In this document: piece after piece, positions 36,001-49,800 of the stretch
Layout of the letters: each line of letters starts with the position of its first letter
Position numbering within the stretch: the first letter of the stretch is position 1
Origin: Nomia melanderi
Taxonomy: Eukaryota; Arthropoda; Insecta; Hymenoptera; Halictidae
Reading direction: 5' to 3'
Length of the DNA: 64,000 nucleotides
Assembly (NCBI RefSeq): GCF_051020985.1
Contig: NC_135008.1
Location: 7,812,001-7,876,000, forward strand
Made by a program: the position numbers and the translations under genes
Notes under the pieces: model-generated
Database searches by the model: none
Told to the model about the DNA's origin: nothing
Seen by the model: only the letters and a program-made list of their open reading frames with translations

Positions 36001-38399
36001 AGGTTAATGGAAAATTTGGTTAGGAAGTTGAATATACGAATATTACAGGAATGACGGAAATCGTTGAACGATAGAATTTGATACTTCAGTATTCGTCGGG
36101 AAAATATTATTCTTCGCAATCTCCCACCAAACTCGCAACAAAATGGAGCAATAACCTTAACTGTAGAAATATTTAACCTTCACATTAAATATACTACGTC
36201 CTCGAGGAAATCGTGCGACAAGTGATAAATTACTGCGATAAAAAGAGCCTCCAACGATTACATTCAAGGCAAGAAGAAGCAGAAAGCGATAAATACAATT
36301 ACTCAGCAGTTTGATTAATGTCGAAGGAAACGGTGCAAGTAATTCAATTTCTTTACATTGTACTCGCACCACCGTTCGCTAACGAATCATCCGATGAATT
36401 GAAGAATATCTGTCCTCAAAATCTTCCCATATTAACAGTCATATTAAGATAGTCTCAAGATTGCCACCGTTCGCAGCACGGTGCACTATCTCCGGCAACA
36501 ATTATGTACATACTTCGACCGATCCGATTACAAGAATGCAACGCTTAAAGGTTACGCGAAAATCTCGTGTCAGAGTTTCAACCGTCTTCGACGGATACCA
36601 GCGAACTGGTCGCGATTCTTCGATCGGCGGGGCACTTATGGGGTTGCCGGAGGGTTAATTTCCGTTTTCGTCGTCGTAACTCAACGGACAGAATGACAGG
36701 AAAGGTGCACGGAATTAGTAAATAATTCGAATCGGTGAATTTTCCCTACGAGCGCTGCCATTCGTCTCGTCGCCCCCGAGCGTTTCAAGTACAACAAAGG
36801 GCTTACCGTGAAATCTCCCGAGGTACTCGCGGAGGCTTTCTTTGCTGAGCACTCGAGCAACGAGGGGACATCTGTTATTTTCCGAGATTGTATCACTTTC
36901 AATGAGCGCCGATGTTTCTTTTTCCCTCTGGCCGCGTAAAAATAATAAAAAGGCGGACAGGTGTTCGCGGCTGCGGCCCGAGAGCCCCGGAACCCACCCC
37001 CTGTTGCCCGACGTATCCCTAATTCGGCTGACGATGTGTATAAATTATTCATAAAGGTGAAATTTGTTTCATTCGGCCGAAATATACTCGCTCGGCTCCG
37101 TTCCGAAATGTTGAAAGTATAATGAGATGAAAATATCGCCGACGGTGGCCCAATCAGCCCGACACTGCGGAACGGGAAACTTCGCTCCCCTATGATTCGC
37201 CCGGAATTGATCTTTTCACATTTCGGAGGAGAAAGGACTCACGAAAAGAAAATTTCGTTGGTCGGACGTGTATGGAATTCGAAATGATAAAATAAAAGGA
37301 AGTATACTTGGAACGTGGTACTTTATACGGAGTTCATTGTAGACGAAGGATCGATCAACCCGACGATTTGTTTTTGCGTTTGAAAAGAATTCTTCTCTGT
37401 TTGCGTCGCGTCGGTAACGCGTTAACTTGCAAAGTTGTTTTAGGGAATATAACATTTCTGTGCTCCCGTGTCCGTTGATTTTCGCGATTCAATGTAAATA
37501 ATTTACTCATCTTCCGCGGGGAACGCGTGACATTTATGCTCGGTGGATTTCATCGGCGAACAACAGAGAGCCTGGGCGTTATTTAATCATGTCCCTCCGC
37601 GAAATAAATCCGATGCAATTCACTTTCAAAGTGACAGGGGTTTTTTCCGCGATCACAATGAGATATTGAAGCGTCAACAGCGCCATTGTGGCAGCGGCAA
37701 TTTGTCAGTAACCGGCGAGCTACCCGTGCTTTCCACTTATTACGTCTAGCCGGGTTCATTACATTTCCCGCGGCCGTCGGCCCTCTAACTCGCGGAGGAA
37801 AAAATGATTTGTTTCAATGAAAATGGCAGATAGACGCAACAGCGAATTCATTCTCTATAACACTGTTTTGTCCGCGGAGTTTACTCCGTTTTATTTTGAT
37901 CCTTTTTGTGTTCTTTCCGCGGCACCCTTTGTTAACTTTTAATATGAATTTTCGGAGTGTTTGCTTCAATTTCGTCGGGGTAAACATTACCAATTGAGTC
38001 GCAAATTAACAAAACAATTTATTAATTTGAAATAGCAGACATACGAAGCTGCAGTTAGCATACTGAAGGTTTTAACAGCAAATTTTGAACAGTACAAAAT
38101 TGGAATGAAACTGACAATGGCTCGAAGAATTAATTTAGCTTCTTTCGTTTCGATGAAGAATATATCAATGTATACGGAGATCGGTAGTCGACCCGTCGCT
38201 ACTTCCCGATACAAAATATCATAATACTTCCAATCCATAATCTGCGAAACTCATTGCTGACAACGATTAATTAATTTCTCGCAACATTACATACCGAGAA
38301 ACACTCCGAAAGCCGTATACATCGATTCTACAACACTTTTAACCGAGAACGCTTACGCGATTCTAAAGAAGTAACATGGAGAACCGTTGCCGCCGGAAC

Positions 38400-40300
38400 C
38401 GAACGCTCAACGAACTTTCTCCGCTACACTTTACGTCTAATCGCACTATGTGTGTACATATTACAAACAAACAACGACAAACACGTCCAATCTCTCCTAT
38501 CCCTTTCGACCAGTACCAAATACGTGACGCGAACTCCAAAATTTACCATCGGGAGAGTTGCTCGACCAAAGGGCGCGAAAAGAGGGCAAATTTGAATCTC
38601 ACAGGCGAACCTTCCGCCGGAATATGCACACAGATCCACCGTCCCCGGGACTTAACCTTGAAGCCAGGGACGCTCGACTTCTTCCACGGTAACTCGTATC
38701 CACTCATCGACTCTGCCCGTTCGATCGTAGATGGGAGAAGAAAAAAAAACGTACCGTGTCGAGAATGGCCGTGGTCAGGCCGGATCCAGTCACCAGCTAA
38801 AAGCACAATCCGCAGCGACGTGTCCTCCGCGACGGAGACGTTCACAGCACTTTACGATCGGCGCCCGGCCAAGCGGTTGCCCGACGATCCTCCGTCGACG
38901 ATTCCAGCCGGGTGGTCTCTCGACGAGCTGCGTTGAAGCCGCGCTCGCGTATCTTCGACGGACGCGGGTGTCCGATCACTGATCACTGAGAACGCACAGT
39001 TTAACCGCGTGGGATCCGTCAGCGGCGACGAGCTCAGCCTCGCCACGGGATTCACACTGGAGAGCCGGCGGCCGATCTACGGGGCTCCGATCCAGAGGCG
39101 GGCCCGCACGGATGTATCGGGTGTTCACAAGCGAAACGTCGCGTCTGCGGCCGCACGGACCCCTCGGGCCGGCCGACGGCGATACTCGCGGAAACGTGAA
39201 TGGAGCGGAGGTGGTGCCGCGGCAGCGGGACCGACACCTTTTGCCATCAAACGTTGGAAGCCCGGGGGGTGTGCGGGAGTACGAACGGCGCCTCGTTTTC
39301 GTCCGGTCGGGCGTCACGCTTGGTCCGGCGTTCGGCGGTGGTTAAATCGCGTGCGAGCTTGACCAAGGAAACGAGAGAAGGAGGAATCGAACGTGAGAGA
39401 GCAGTCGGTCAAGAGGAAAGAAACACGTGCAACTCGAAAACAGGGGTGCAGTGACGCGTCACTGCTGCGGTGCGCGGCGCCCGATTGACCACCAGAGTCT
39501 GCCTTCCTTCATGCGAAGATCCCTGCCGCACGATTTCGTCACCCCCACCCCTTACTGCCGTCCCTTGTATACGATCTCCCTCTATCGGGCCTGGTCTCTC
39601 TTTCTCGCTCACTCTCTCTTTCTCTTTCTTTCTACCTATCTCTCTCGCGCTCGCACTCGTTCACTCCTTCTCACTCCGCCTTGCGACTGCTCTCCGTAAG
39701 CTGTCCCTTTCCGACGTCCGGCTAGTCCGACGAAGGCACCAGTGTAGCCCCTCCGGGCAAATTCGTCGGACGACGAGCTGGCTTCGAGAGAGCGACGGGT
39801 GTTTCCCCCGCCCCCCGCCCCCCGCTCCCCAAAGCGCAGACTTCCGCGTTTAGCGTGCATCTGGGCGGAGCCACGATCGGTGTGGTCGAGCTCCCCTTTC
39901 GCTCGTACCCCTCCAACGAGCGACAGTGGTATGGTGGGGGAATCGGTGGGGTAGGGATTCCGACGGTGGAACGACAGTGACAGCGCTGTCGCCGATATAA
40001 ACGTTGAAGCGGTCCTCGCGTCTCGGCACAGCGCTGTACAGAGAGTTCAGACTGGAATGGTCTGATGGGTGGGGCTTACGGTGGGCGGGACCGTTCGCCG
40101 TTGGACCGCGCCGCGGGACGCCATTGTTTTCGCGGCGCGGTGGCCGTTCGACGCCCGCGACGCACGCCGACGCCCGGCGTCGCGACTCCACTCTCGCACG
40201 CAACGCCGTCGCGGCCGTCGTCATCCGCCTGCCTCTTTTCTCTGCCTTCGTTCGGCTGGCCGCTCGAATTTCTGCGCCAAGAGGTAAGTCGACGATCTGT
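38400..40300. promoter_or_regulatory. CpG-rich, GAGA-rich block resembling a promoter region
   Basis: Dense CpG sequence with a CT-rich (GAGA on the minus strand) stretch at 39580-39680, typical of GAGA-factor-bound developmental promoters. On the minus strand a donor-like GACACG|GTACGT ends at 38755. On the plus strand a near-consensus donor AAGAG|GTAAGTC lies at 40283/40284. Overlapping open frames on both strands reflect GC richness and show no recognisable domain. It could hold a distal toy start site, a divergent transcript, or only an enhancer. Confidence 0.3.
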
Positions 40301-43300
40301 ACGTATGCGCGTGTATGTGTGGGTGCGTGTGCGTGTATGCACGTGTGTGATTGTGCGTTTGGTGAACGTGTGTGTTCGCATGTGTAGGTTTGTATGCGTG
40401 CGTCGCGAACGTGCACGGCAAGAATCCCGTATGTACGAACATGTGTGCCGTTCCTCGCCTCTTTATTTCGCTCTTCTTTTTCCGCCATTTCTTTCCCTCC
40501 TTCTTGTTTTCACCCTCCCTCCCCCTTCCGTCGTGCACTTTCATGGGTATTTCTTTCTCCGAGCGAGCGACCCTCGTTTTCATTGTTTTGCACACGCGTC
40601 CCTTTCTTCTTTCAATTCGCTGGTGTGCTTCTATCGGGACATGGGGATGAGAATGACACGAGTGTAGTTGCAGAATGGTTATGATTAAGGGTTAGAGGAG
40701 AAGGTACCCGTCGCCGGATATCGCGTACGCGCACTGTTACGGTGTGCGTCGCACGCGTTGTACCATTGCTGAATGGTTGTTTCGTTGTTTGCGTAACTAA
40801 TTTGTTTACGGAACACTGTTTGCGCAGTAGTTTCGGTCAACGTATTAGACTGGGTCCGCCATGTTACCGAGACCCGGCGCTCGCGTCTTTTCCACTGGGG
40901 TTGTTCGGCAAATGACGAAGGACGTTTAGGGAAGGCGCACTGTTATTACGGAATTCTGGATGAATAAATGATAATATTGTAATTAATTAATTTGTTGCAA
41001 GGATATTAAAGATGCTGACGGTGGTGCTGTAAATTTATCAAGACAGCGGATATAAGATCTCCCTCTTCTCATTACTATAGAAAATCGCAAAGGCAATCTT
41101 AACTTGAAAGTATCGAATAAATTTATTTATTTATTTACCTATGTGTTACTGTATATACACTCTGTAATCACAAGAATGACACTTTTATAACTTGCAGAAG
41201 AAATCGCGAATGAATTGCTACCGACTATAACTTCAAACGTCGACAGCACAGAAGACACGTGAAATAACATTTCCCAAGACAAATCTGTAATTTTTATCAC
41301 GCTCAAAAGAATAAATCAGTGGTTTTAAAAAATAAACGTCTCCACCAGAGAAATCTGTGTCTTTATTTTCCGAACAACACCTCCCCGAGTGCAATTAATT
41401 AACCGTTAAAGGAGCCGAACATTTCGCCGTCTTTCCGCTCCACGGGCAATTTAAAGGCGGCCATAAATTGCCGTTGCTTCGACCTCTTTAACTTTGAATA
41501 TCGTTACGTAACTCTGGATCGTTAAGGGGTGCGGGGGAAGGAGTGGGGCACGCGTGGAAATAATTGTTCGAACTTCTTCGCCGGGGGAGGATATCGTGCA
41601 CGCGAAGTTGACATCCTTTGCTGGGTTGCGCGCGGAACAGGTGGCTCCAATTATGTTCCAATTACCTGCGCGTTTAATTCTCGTTTGAAGCGGCTGTCGA
41701 AGCGCTAATTCGAGAGCATTCGCATTTACGGGCAAGAAGGGAAAAAAAAGAAAGAGTGGAGAAAAGGTGGAACGCGTTTATTAATGATAGCTACGGGAAT
41801 ACAGTTATAACAGGAAACATCTCTGTTCCTCGTGCACCGAAGCCCGCGCACGCGCCCGTTTCCGATATAAATATCATTGTTCTTTCCGTTCCGTGAGGTT
41901 CGCGGCCTCGGGATAAAATAAAGACGTCTCCGTTCGCTAATTATTTTTGCGCCTGTGCGTAACTCGATTTTTCCTGCCAATCGTCACCCTCCGTTTCCGC
42001 ATTATTCAGTCGAGCACCAGTCCTCGCGGTGAATAAGCGATTTAATATTAATTACCGTGTATAATCGGCAGCTTCTTTTTCCACCCCCGCGCATACTTCT
42101 TTCTTTTGCTTGTTAATCATATTGAATATTCATAATTACTCGTCGCTTGCGTTTCGTACACCGATATTCCCTGTTCATTGAACACCGGAGTAATAAAACC
42201 GGTCAGATAAACTTGCAAGCAAATCACAAGTTTGTTTCTTGTAATATTATTTTTCATTGGATTACTTTTATGTTTTTCGTATTTGTCGTGTGTCAATTTG
42301 CGATGTACGTATTAGGAACGTTTGTAAGTGTGCTTACATTGCCGATAACAACGTTGACTTCGATTTATAGTAATAATCCACATTTGTAACTACGGTTATT
42401 ACGTTCCACGATCATTAACCCCGTTCTTCTTAATACAATTAACCGTAGTCGTTCGATGTTGCGTTCAGCATTTGATTTTTCGTAACTTAAGAAAATTAAT
42501 AAAAACGTTCATCTTTGAAAATGTTCAACTGTTTCAGACAGGAAGACAAAGAATAATGAGAGATGGTATTTCTTTGAGAAAAAGAAAATTTTCTACAGCG
42601 ACTTTCAGTCAAATATTTAAACTGATCTAAACAATTTTTCAAAATCAATATTTCTCATTGCAAGAATACTAAGAAACTCTGTATATAGACACACGCAATT
42701 AGCCATTTATTTACATATCATTCTTCCAACGCATTCTACAGCGTCCCGAAGAAACGGAGCGTTTCGTCGAACTCCAAGACCGCCCTCGCGCTCAAAGAAT
42801 ATTAGGGTTCCGCCCGCAACATCCCGTTTTTTTCCTTAAACGGCCCGTGTTTAGTTAAAAAGCCACGGACCAGCACTCCGTTGGTTTCTGCACACGTGAA
42901 TGGTCACACGACACCCGAACTTTAGGAGAGAAGAACACCGAAGACTTGACCGGCCAAGGACGACCGATCTCACTACCGCCGCTAAATACGTGTACTCGAC
43001 CGAGTGTGCAATTAATCAACGATCCGTGGGTAATTGTCGGGGAATCGATGAGCCTTAAGCGTCGGCGTGTGTGCGCGGCCCATTCAACGAAAGTTCCGTC
43101 GTACCCCTTACAGTCCGAGACGTCCGGTAGAAAGTTTTTCGCCAACCGTTCGAGCCGAGGGAACGGCGAACACCAAGAACCGGCCAAGGAAAAGGATTCT
43201 ACGTCGAGTCACTCGAAATTGAACGTATCGAACGCGCAACATTAAATCTCGATATTACACCATTTAAGAAGTTGACGTGCTGATCGTATTTCACGTCTTC

Positions 43301-43640
43301 TCGAAGTTGATACTTGAAAGTTTACTTTCACCGTGCACCATGTTTGCATGTTTATTTATAATACGAATAAATAAGTTGAGTCGAAATTAAAGTGACACGG
43401 GTACTTTTAATGTAGAACATACATTCTTAATATCAGTGTTCTTATCAATGTTGATATTTTCTAGTGAATTTTGATGAAGGTATTATTGAAGTAACGAGTA
43501 ATTAAGGAAAGATACAGATCAATGGTCACTTGTGCATCGTTGAGTAAGAGAATTGTAATTGTCGAATAAAATACTTCGGTTTTACGTTTGAGATCATAGA
43601 GAGTTTATACTGTCTAACCTCATATCTTATAAGTAAGAGT
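40300..43640. other. non-coding stretch, nothing recognised
   Basis: Begins with an alternating GT/GC-rich tract (about 40300-40400, potential Z-DNA), then a TCCGCCATGTT motif at about 40855. The remainder is AT-rich with CpG-rich patches near 41520-41640 and 42730-43200. No exon, RNA gene or mobile element recognised. Confidence 0.6.
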
Positions 43641-43800
43641 AAGTAGGGCCTTCGCGAACAAACGTGAAGTTTCTGGAGGGGAGCTGATTTGGCCCACGCT
43701 GCGACATATCACCCCACTAAGGGATTATAGCTCTTTAGGGGTGTGTCTTCGCTTACAGGCGCTAAACTCGTTCAAACTGGCTCATACACACACTAGTTTT
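43640..43800. other. unexplained GC-rich segment with hairpin in AT-rich surroundings
   Basis: A roughly 160-base block differs in texture from its AT-rich flanks. It contains CACCCC (43710-43715) and TAA pairing with TTA and GGGGTG (43738-43743) around a short loop. No open frame of note. It could be part of a structured RNA or a fragment of a repeat; I do not recognise it. Confidence 0.3.
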
Positions 43801-46800
43801 GTATGTAATAAGTTGAACTGGTGATACAAATTTTCAATGAATTTAATGGACAATAATGTTATTCACTTTGTAAAACGTATAGCGCAATATGATTTCATGT
43901 TACGAATAATTTAATATTAATGTTATGAACACAAATATCTATGATGTTTATAAATATACCTTTTTCGTTTGTTGGAATGTTAACAATAAAGTATACCTAG
44001 AGCAACAATGATTAAAACATTGTTGTCATGTATGTAGGGCAGTTTTTTCATTCGAACTATAAAACCGTAGGGGAAGCGTACAGAGAGCTGTGGGAAAAAG
44101 GAGAAACGGTCGAGATAGTTAAGCGATTACGAGATAACCAGATTAAAGTAGAACGAGTAGATGAGTAGCGGATAGATGAACCTGTGTAATTATGTTCAGA
44201 CGTTTGAGTGACACTTCTCATTTATTTCGGTTGTTAATCCCACGAACGAGCAGCTACTTTACAGGTAGCTTTCTAGTGGATTTACGAACGTAGTTGGAGG
44301 TTTACGAAATTTCCATATTACCCAAATTTGTTAATACAACCAGGCGATGTCTGACGTATCTGTTATGTCCTGTTAAAAAAATTGTCAGTGCCAATTGAAG
44401 AAAGAAAATAAATATGTTCAGTAAATCTACATTCACAAATCCTCCGTTTTTGAAATAACCTTCTAACGGCACTTCGTGACGCCGACGAAAATTTCACTGT
44501 TTTATTCGATCTCAATGGATATTGTAGCGATTTTATTGTTTCTATCTGCTAGCATAATGATCCCTCGTATTACCGGTGTAGATGATTTTTATTTAACATA
44601 TGATACAAAGATAATTCTTGAATTTCGACTCTAAGACGTACTGACTCTATATTCTATACTCACTGACTCTCTCTCTTTCTCTCTCTCTACTCGCGCTTCC
44701 GTGACCTATTTCGCGTATTGCATATACTGTTGCCGAAAACACACGGCCACACATACACAGAAGCACAGATTCGTACACAGGCTTGGCGGTCATCGCATCC
44801 TATTATTGTTTCGACTCTGTTCCTTCGTTGATAATCGCCTGTCATCTATTTTCATACAGGTGATTCTCCTGAAAACTTAACGTTTGCACTGTTTGTCGTA
44901 CAGAACAAGACTCGTGATTTGTCACATGGGTCGGTCGACTGCGGGCATTGATTGCCATAATGATGATTACAAAAATCGCTCGTCCTACAATATGTGGAAT
45001 TTTTGTAAGAAAATATTTTTAAGGAATACATAGTTAAGAATAGCGCTGTACATTACAAAGCACCGGGAACATGAAAAACTATCAAAATATATAAAAATTA
45101 CCAAGAACTTGAATATAAGTTAATATTCTATTTAAAAAATCAATACAGTTCATAAGGAACATATGACCAAAATCTCCGTGGCACGGAACGTGTTAATCTA
45201 TCAAAAATAATGACTCATTTCAATGTTGGTAAACTTATAAGCCAACATGCAATAAATTTGATTTTCTTCTACATTTGTCTTTATAGTGAAACGTTCAACG
45301 GTTGAATAAGAATCAAAAGTAGATAATTTCCGATCATTGGAAAACTGTATTCTGTCGAAGACCTTTTAAAAATGAATAGGAACAATTCGTTCTGGAAAAC
45401 GTGTCTACGCGCAGTTGGTCTGCCCGTTTGTACCGGCAGGATTAGATAGCTTCCGTGGAACGTGTAACAGTCAATCAAATCGTTGTCAGAATTTGGGGCC
45501 GACTCTTTCGTCACGCCTCTCGTGTACCTTTCAGCTTATCCACCGCGTACAATTGGATTTATCAAGTTAAAGTCGAAACCGACGATTGCCCTGCGCTCGT
45601 TGCACGATGACACGAACCATCGGGACGTCGACTGATCCCCGTGTGATTTAAACGTTACACATTAGTTACGTCGGACAACTTCGCTTCAAAAATCCATTTA
45701 TCTTATCAAACATATTCAATTCATTTCCTCGCGTACGATCGTACTCGTTAAAACAAGAAATCCTCTAAATTGTCTTCTCACTTTAAAACGGAACATGTTC
45801 CGAAGGGAAATTCAATAATTGACTCAGCCCAATTATTTAATCCCTCGCGATAGCTACATATTTTTCCTTTCATACTGCGAAAATAGGGGTTACTCGATAG
45901 TTCAAAGGGAACGTGACGTTTGTACTAGTGAACCGAACAGAAATAGCGAGCGAAAGATTTATTAGATTCAAAGTTACAAAGAATACAACTTTACGCTCCG
46001 CGTTATAAACTATCTTTTGATTCCCCGTGCAGCAGCGAATGTTTAGTGCAGCGAAATGATCAGCCGGAGGTGAAGCATTTCTTTCGGGGGAAAAAGGTTG
46101 GTTCTAGACGGGTTAAACCGGGATCGCGTGCAGCGGAGCCAAAGTCGAAAGGTATTTCTCCATTGCACGGTTTCGTTATCGCGAATAAAATGCGGCGCAT
46201 ATCAATGTTTCCAACTAGACGAATTTCATATTCACCGGTATTATTTGAACGATTAACGCGAATGGAACCGTTCCGGGGGTCGCTGTATTGTTGGCAACAT
46301 TTTCAACCGAGGCATTTACAATTCTCTCTTTATTGCCTCTCGGCTTATCCGGATTGCGCAGGGAGCGTTTACGAGTTGTGTTTCATCCTAATAATAACCA
46401 TTAAGTTAACGAACTGCAACGTGGCTGTTTGAACACAGAGAGCGGGGCCGCGGGGAGGGGAGGGGCGGCGATGGAGGGGTGGGACACAGAGATTAACGTA
46501 CCATTAATAAGATTATCCGCGTAAACAATAGATTGCCCATTTCCAGGTTTCAAGCATCCACGATCCCACGGATATAACGCAACCCGGCACGAAACGCATT
46601 TATTGAAAAACGCGATTACAAACCGGGCCGGGCTCGCGAAAACGCGCATCTGTTGTTACCAACCTGCAATATAACGTCGTTGAAATGATACGGAGACAGT
46701 GTGGTTGGTACACTTTGGTGAAACGATACGAGATATTATTGTTAAAGCCTATACGTTTTTCGAAATTCGATCGTACTGCGTTCTATGTTCTCCACTGTTT

Positions 46801-49800
46801 TCCACGTGAAACTACCCCTTCAGTTACAAGACACCGCGAACACGTTTTCGCTGAATTTATAGTCTTTAACTTATACGCATTTCGTTTGTTAAAAAGATTC
46901 ACCGTATTGCTCTTTAAGCAGGTCGATTAAATATTTTCGAGGACCGACTTACTTCGCTTTCCCACTAAAAAGAAAGCGACGAGAACCGCAAACCAAGTCG
47001 ACTGTCGAAGCACCGGAGTCAAAATGATCCAGCTCCGTTGGGTTAACCACAAAGATGATGCAAAAGCGTTTCGACTGATTTCCCGGTATAAAAAGCGAGA
47101 GAAAGAGCAAAAAGCGTATCGGATTACCGAAAGGAGTGTTTCCAGAACTTCTGGTCCAGAAGGGAGTCGATAGATCGACGAATGCAACGCGGGATGGAGA
47201 CATTGGCATATGAGAAGTATTGAAAATGAAATGTACCTTCGTTCCTTAATTTACTTAATTTACTAGGTTCCTCATTAGTTAGTTCCAACGATTATGCAGT
47301 CGAATAAAGGGTTAACGATTGTCAACAGAATCAAACGAGCATTCAGAAGTTAATTTCAACGGGTACCGTCTATACCTCATCAATAAAATAAAAATGTTGA
47401 ATATTTCTAGTAAGAAACTGTCGGATACAAAGGGTTAATGATTGTTTACAATATCAAACGAGCATTCAGTAGTGTTCAGTTGCTTCTAAAGCATATCAAC
47501 TTCGTCGTGGTGGGGGTCGAACGAGCATTCGTTCGTTTGGCGTAAACGCAGCATAAACGGGAACAAGGCGAGCATCAAAACGGCAAGTGCGTTTTGCGGC
47601 GGAACGGGGCCCCCGACATCTCGGTGTAATCAGACACCGTTAGGATAGGGAGTGATGTAAATGTAATTGAAAACATCCGTCATGCTTGTGATCCGTGCCG
47701 CTCCCCTCCCGGCCTTTCTCTCTTTCCTTCGCCGCCCTCCCCTCTATCCCGTAATTAAAAGTCATCTACCCGTGATTTCTGCCAGGTCTCGGCTCGCGTT
47801 TACCTGTTCCACCCCTCGTGCGCGCACCTATATTTCCGTGGATGCGCTCGAACACTCCCTTCGCGATCGTATTACCGCCCTCCTAAAGCCTTTCAGGATT
47901 TTTCTAAATGGTGTCACGACGAATAGATGTGACTCCGGTGGAGAGTGTATACACTGAAACGCGGCTCATTGTTGCTCGTTATTCTGCCTATCTTTATTTA
48001 GCTTCTGCAGCTGAGAGGGCTTAATGTATTTGACGAGGTAAATGTTATATAAGTAGACTCCGGATGTTTATGTAAGTTTTCATTGCAAACGGTGTCAATC
48101 GATTTCGAATGAAACGATGCTGTGTTTAGGGTTATCGATGAGTTTACATAAATCGAAAATGAAACACCGTACATAAAGAAATTTGTTTCACTTAGGTTTC
48201 TCTCACTACAAATGGTCTCATCTAAGTGATATTGGAATATAATCTACTTCAGTAGTTATGCAATACGAATTATTACGAACGTAACACATTTAGAACATCA
48301 GCGTAACGGAAAAACTCAATCAATTGAAATTCCGAATAATGATCGATGAAGCTCTACATACTGTTACTTGACCAAACTTCTCAATTGTCCAAATAACTAG
48401 TCCTTCAATCCCAACTTCCCCGAAACACCTCACGAAAACAGTTTCATACTGCATCTAAGCGTACGTCTCATTTATTTATCACAAACCGTCGACTACCTGC
48501 TACGACCACTCGCAAGCATCGAACAACGCGGTATCACAATATACCTCGGCAAAGTAACCGCTCCATTCTACCGACGTAAGCAGCCCACAATGGAGTCGAA
48601 TGTATCTGGTAAACCGTGAAACTTCTCTGAAGACCGCGGTAGACACTGCGCCCCGGAAAAGAGTGCGATAATGCGTTTCCAAGTAGCCGAAAGTAGGTGT
48701 AAATACATGCGGACGATTTTTTCCCGGGTGCATCCTGGAACATTAGGTGAAAGGAGCCGACGAAGGCGGTCCCTTTATTGCGAATATTTTCAATGGGAAG
48801 TTTTTTTTTTTCTCTCACAATCCCCGACCCCTGTCCGTGTGCCCGCGTGTACGCGCACACGTGAACCAGGCAGCGGTGAAGAGGGAAAAAAAAGGAGTGG
48901 AGAAGAGAGAAAGAGAGGAGATTCTTAAAAGGTACGCAGAGTACCGCCTCTGATGAATGCCGCAACCAGTGGCCACCATGTTTTCCCTTCAATGGTCCGC
49001 CCTGCCTCGAAACATCCCCCTCGCTCCGTCCGATTTTCCAACCCCTCGCCAAACCGCGATTGAACCCTTGTAATACACGTCGGCATGCACGCCAGAGGAA
49101 TACATTTCGCGGAGCAGACCGCAGTCACGGGATAGAAAACGCAATATCGATAATAATTACACCGACGTGTCCGTTTGTCCAGACTAGTCGGGTGTAATCG
49201 AATCCCTTTTGTAAATAAAACGTGTACACACGGTACGCGTGTACCCTATTTTTCCATTTTTTCCTTGCTTTTTTTTCTGGTTACTATATGCGACATTGGC
49301 TACGTGCGCAGGCATACCGAAATATGATAAAATACGTCGTTTAACTCTTCTACGGTTTTCGGTTCCCTTTTCGTGCGGCTTTCGTTCGGTGTTCCTGCTA
49401 CTTTCTCGTGAGCCGCGGTTTGGTCTCGTTGAAATCGAATTTCGTGGAAGTTAATGGCGAGAATGTGTATGTTTCTTTATTTATAGCGTTACGTTCATTA
49501 CAACGATACTGAAAACTGTGGATTTTAGGAAGATTTGTTTATTATCACTCATACTTCACTCTTCGATGTTCCTAGAAAGAAACTTCTACAAGAAATCGGG
49601 GTTACTCGGTTGAAGAAACATATAAAACATCCACCGATCGTTGCGCCATCAATCTCGTCTAACTTCACGCTTCCCATTCAACCCCGTGAACATTGAACAT
49701 AATAAAATATCCCAATACCCAGCTCTATAATTCGAATAAAACGAACTGCAAGATTAATCCGCTGAACAGCGTGTAGTCCAAAATTCACAGACTCTCGAAT

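Larger units (their letters stand above)
29847..38400. other. upstream flank or 5'UTR introns of toy, no coding exon seen
   Basis: About 8.5 kb of mixed sequence. It holds the ATGGCGG motif cluster at 30926-31688, a 15-bp hairpin at 31288-31339, a GCC run near 32710, and a (GA)n microsatellite at 33016-33048. Minus-strand GTAAGT donors at 31729 (GAAC|GTAAGT), 34350 (CACG|GTAAGT) and about 36808 (CACG|GTAAGC) could belong to UTR exons, but this is near chance expectation. No protein similarity recognised in any frame. Confidence 0.5.

Noticed and set aside
39000..40700. Dense overlapping open frames on both strands (up to 212 codons)
   Set aside because: High CpG content suppresses stops; Arg/Pro/Ala-rich and His/Thr-repeat translations with no domain. 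Considered regulatory or UTR sequence instead.
45182..45196. MITE right end (reverse complement TTAACACGTTCCGTG)
   Set aside because: No matching left terminus found within several hundred bases upstream; not enough to call an element.
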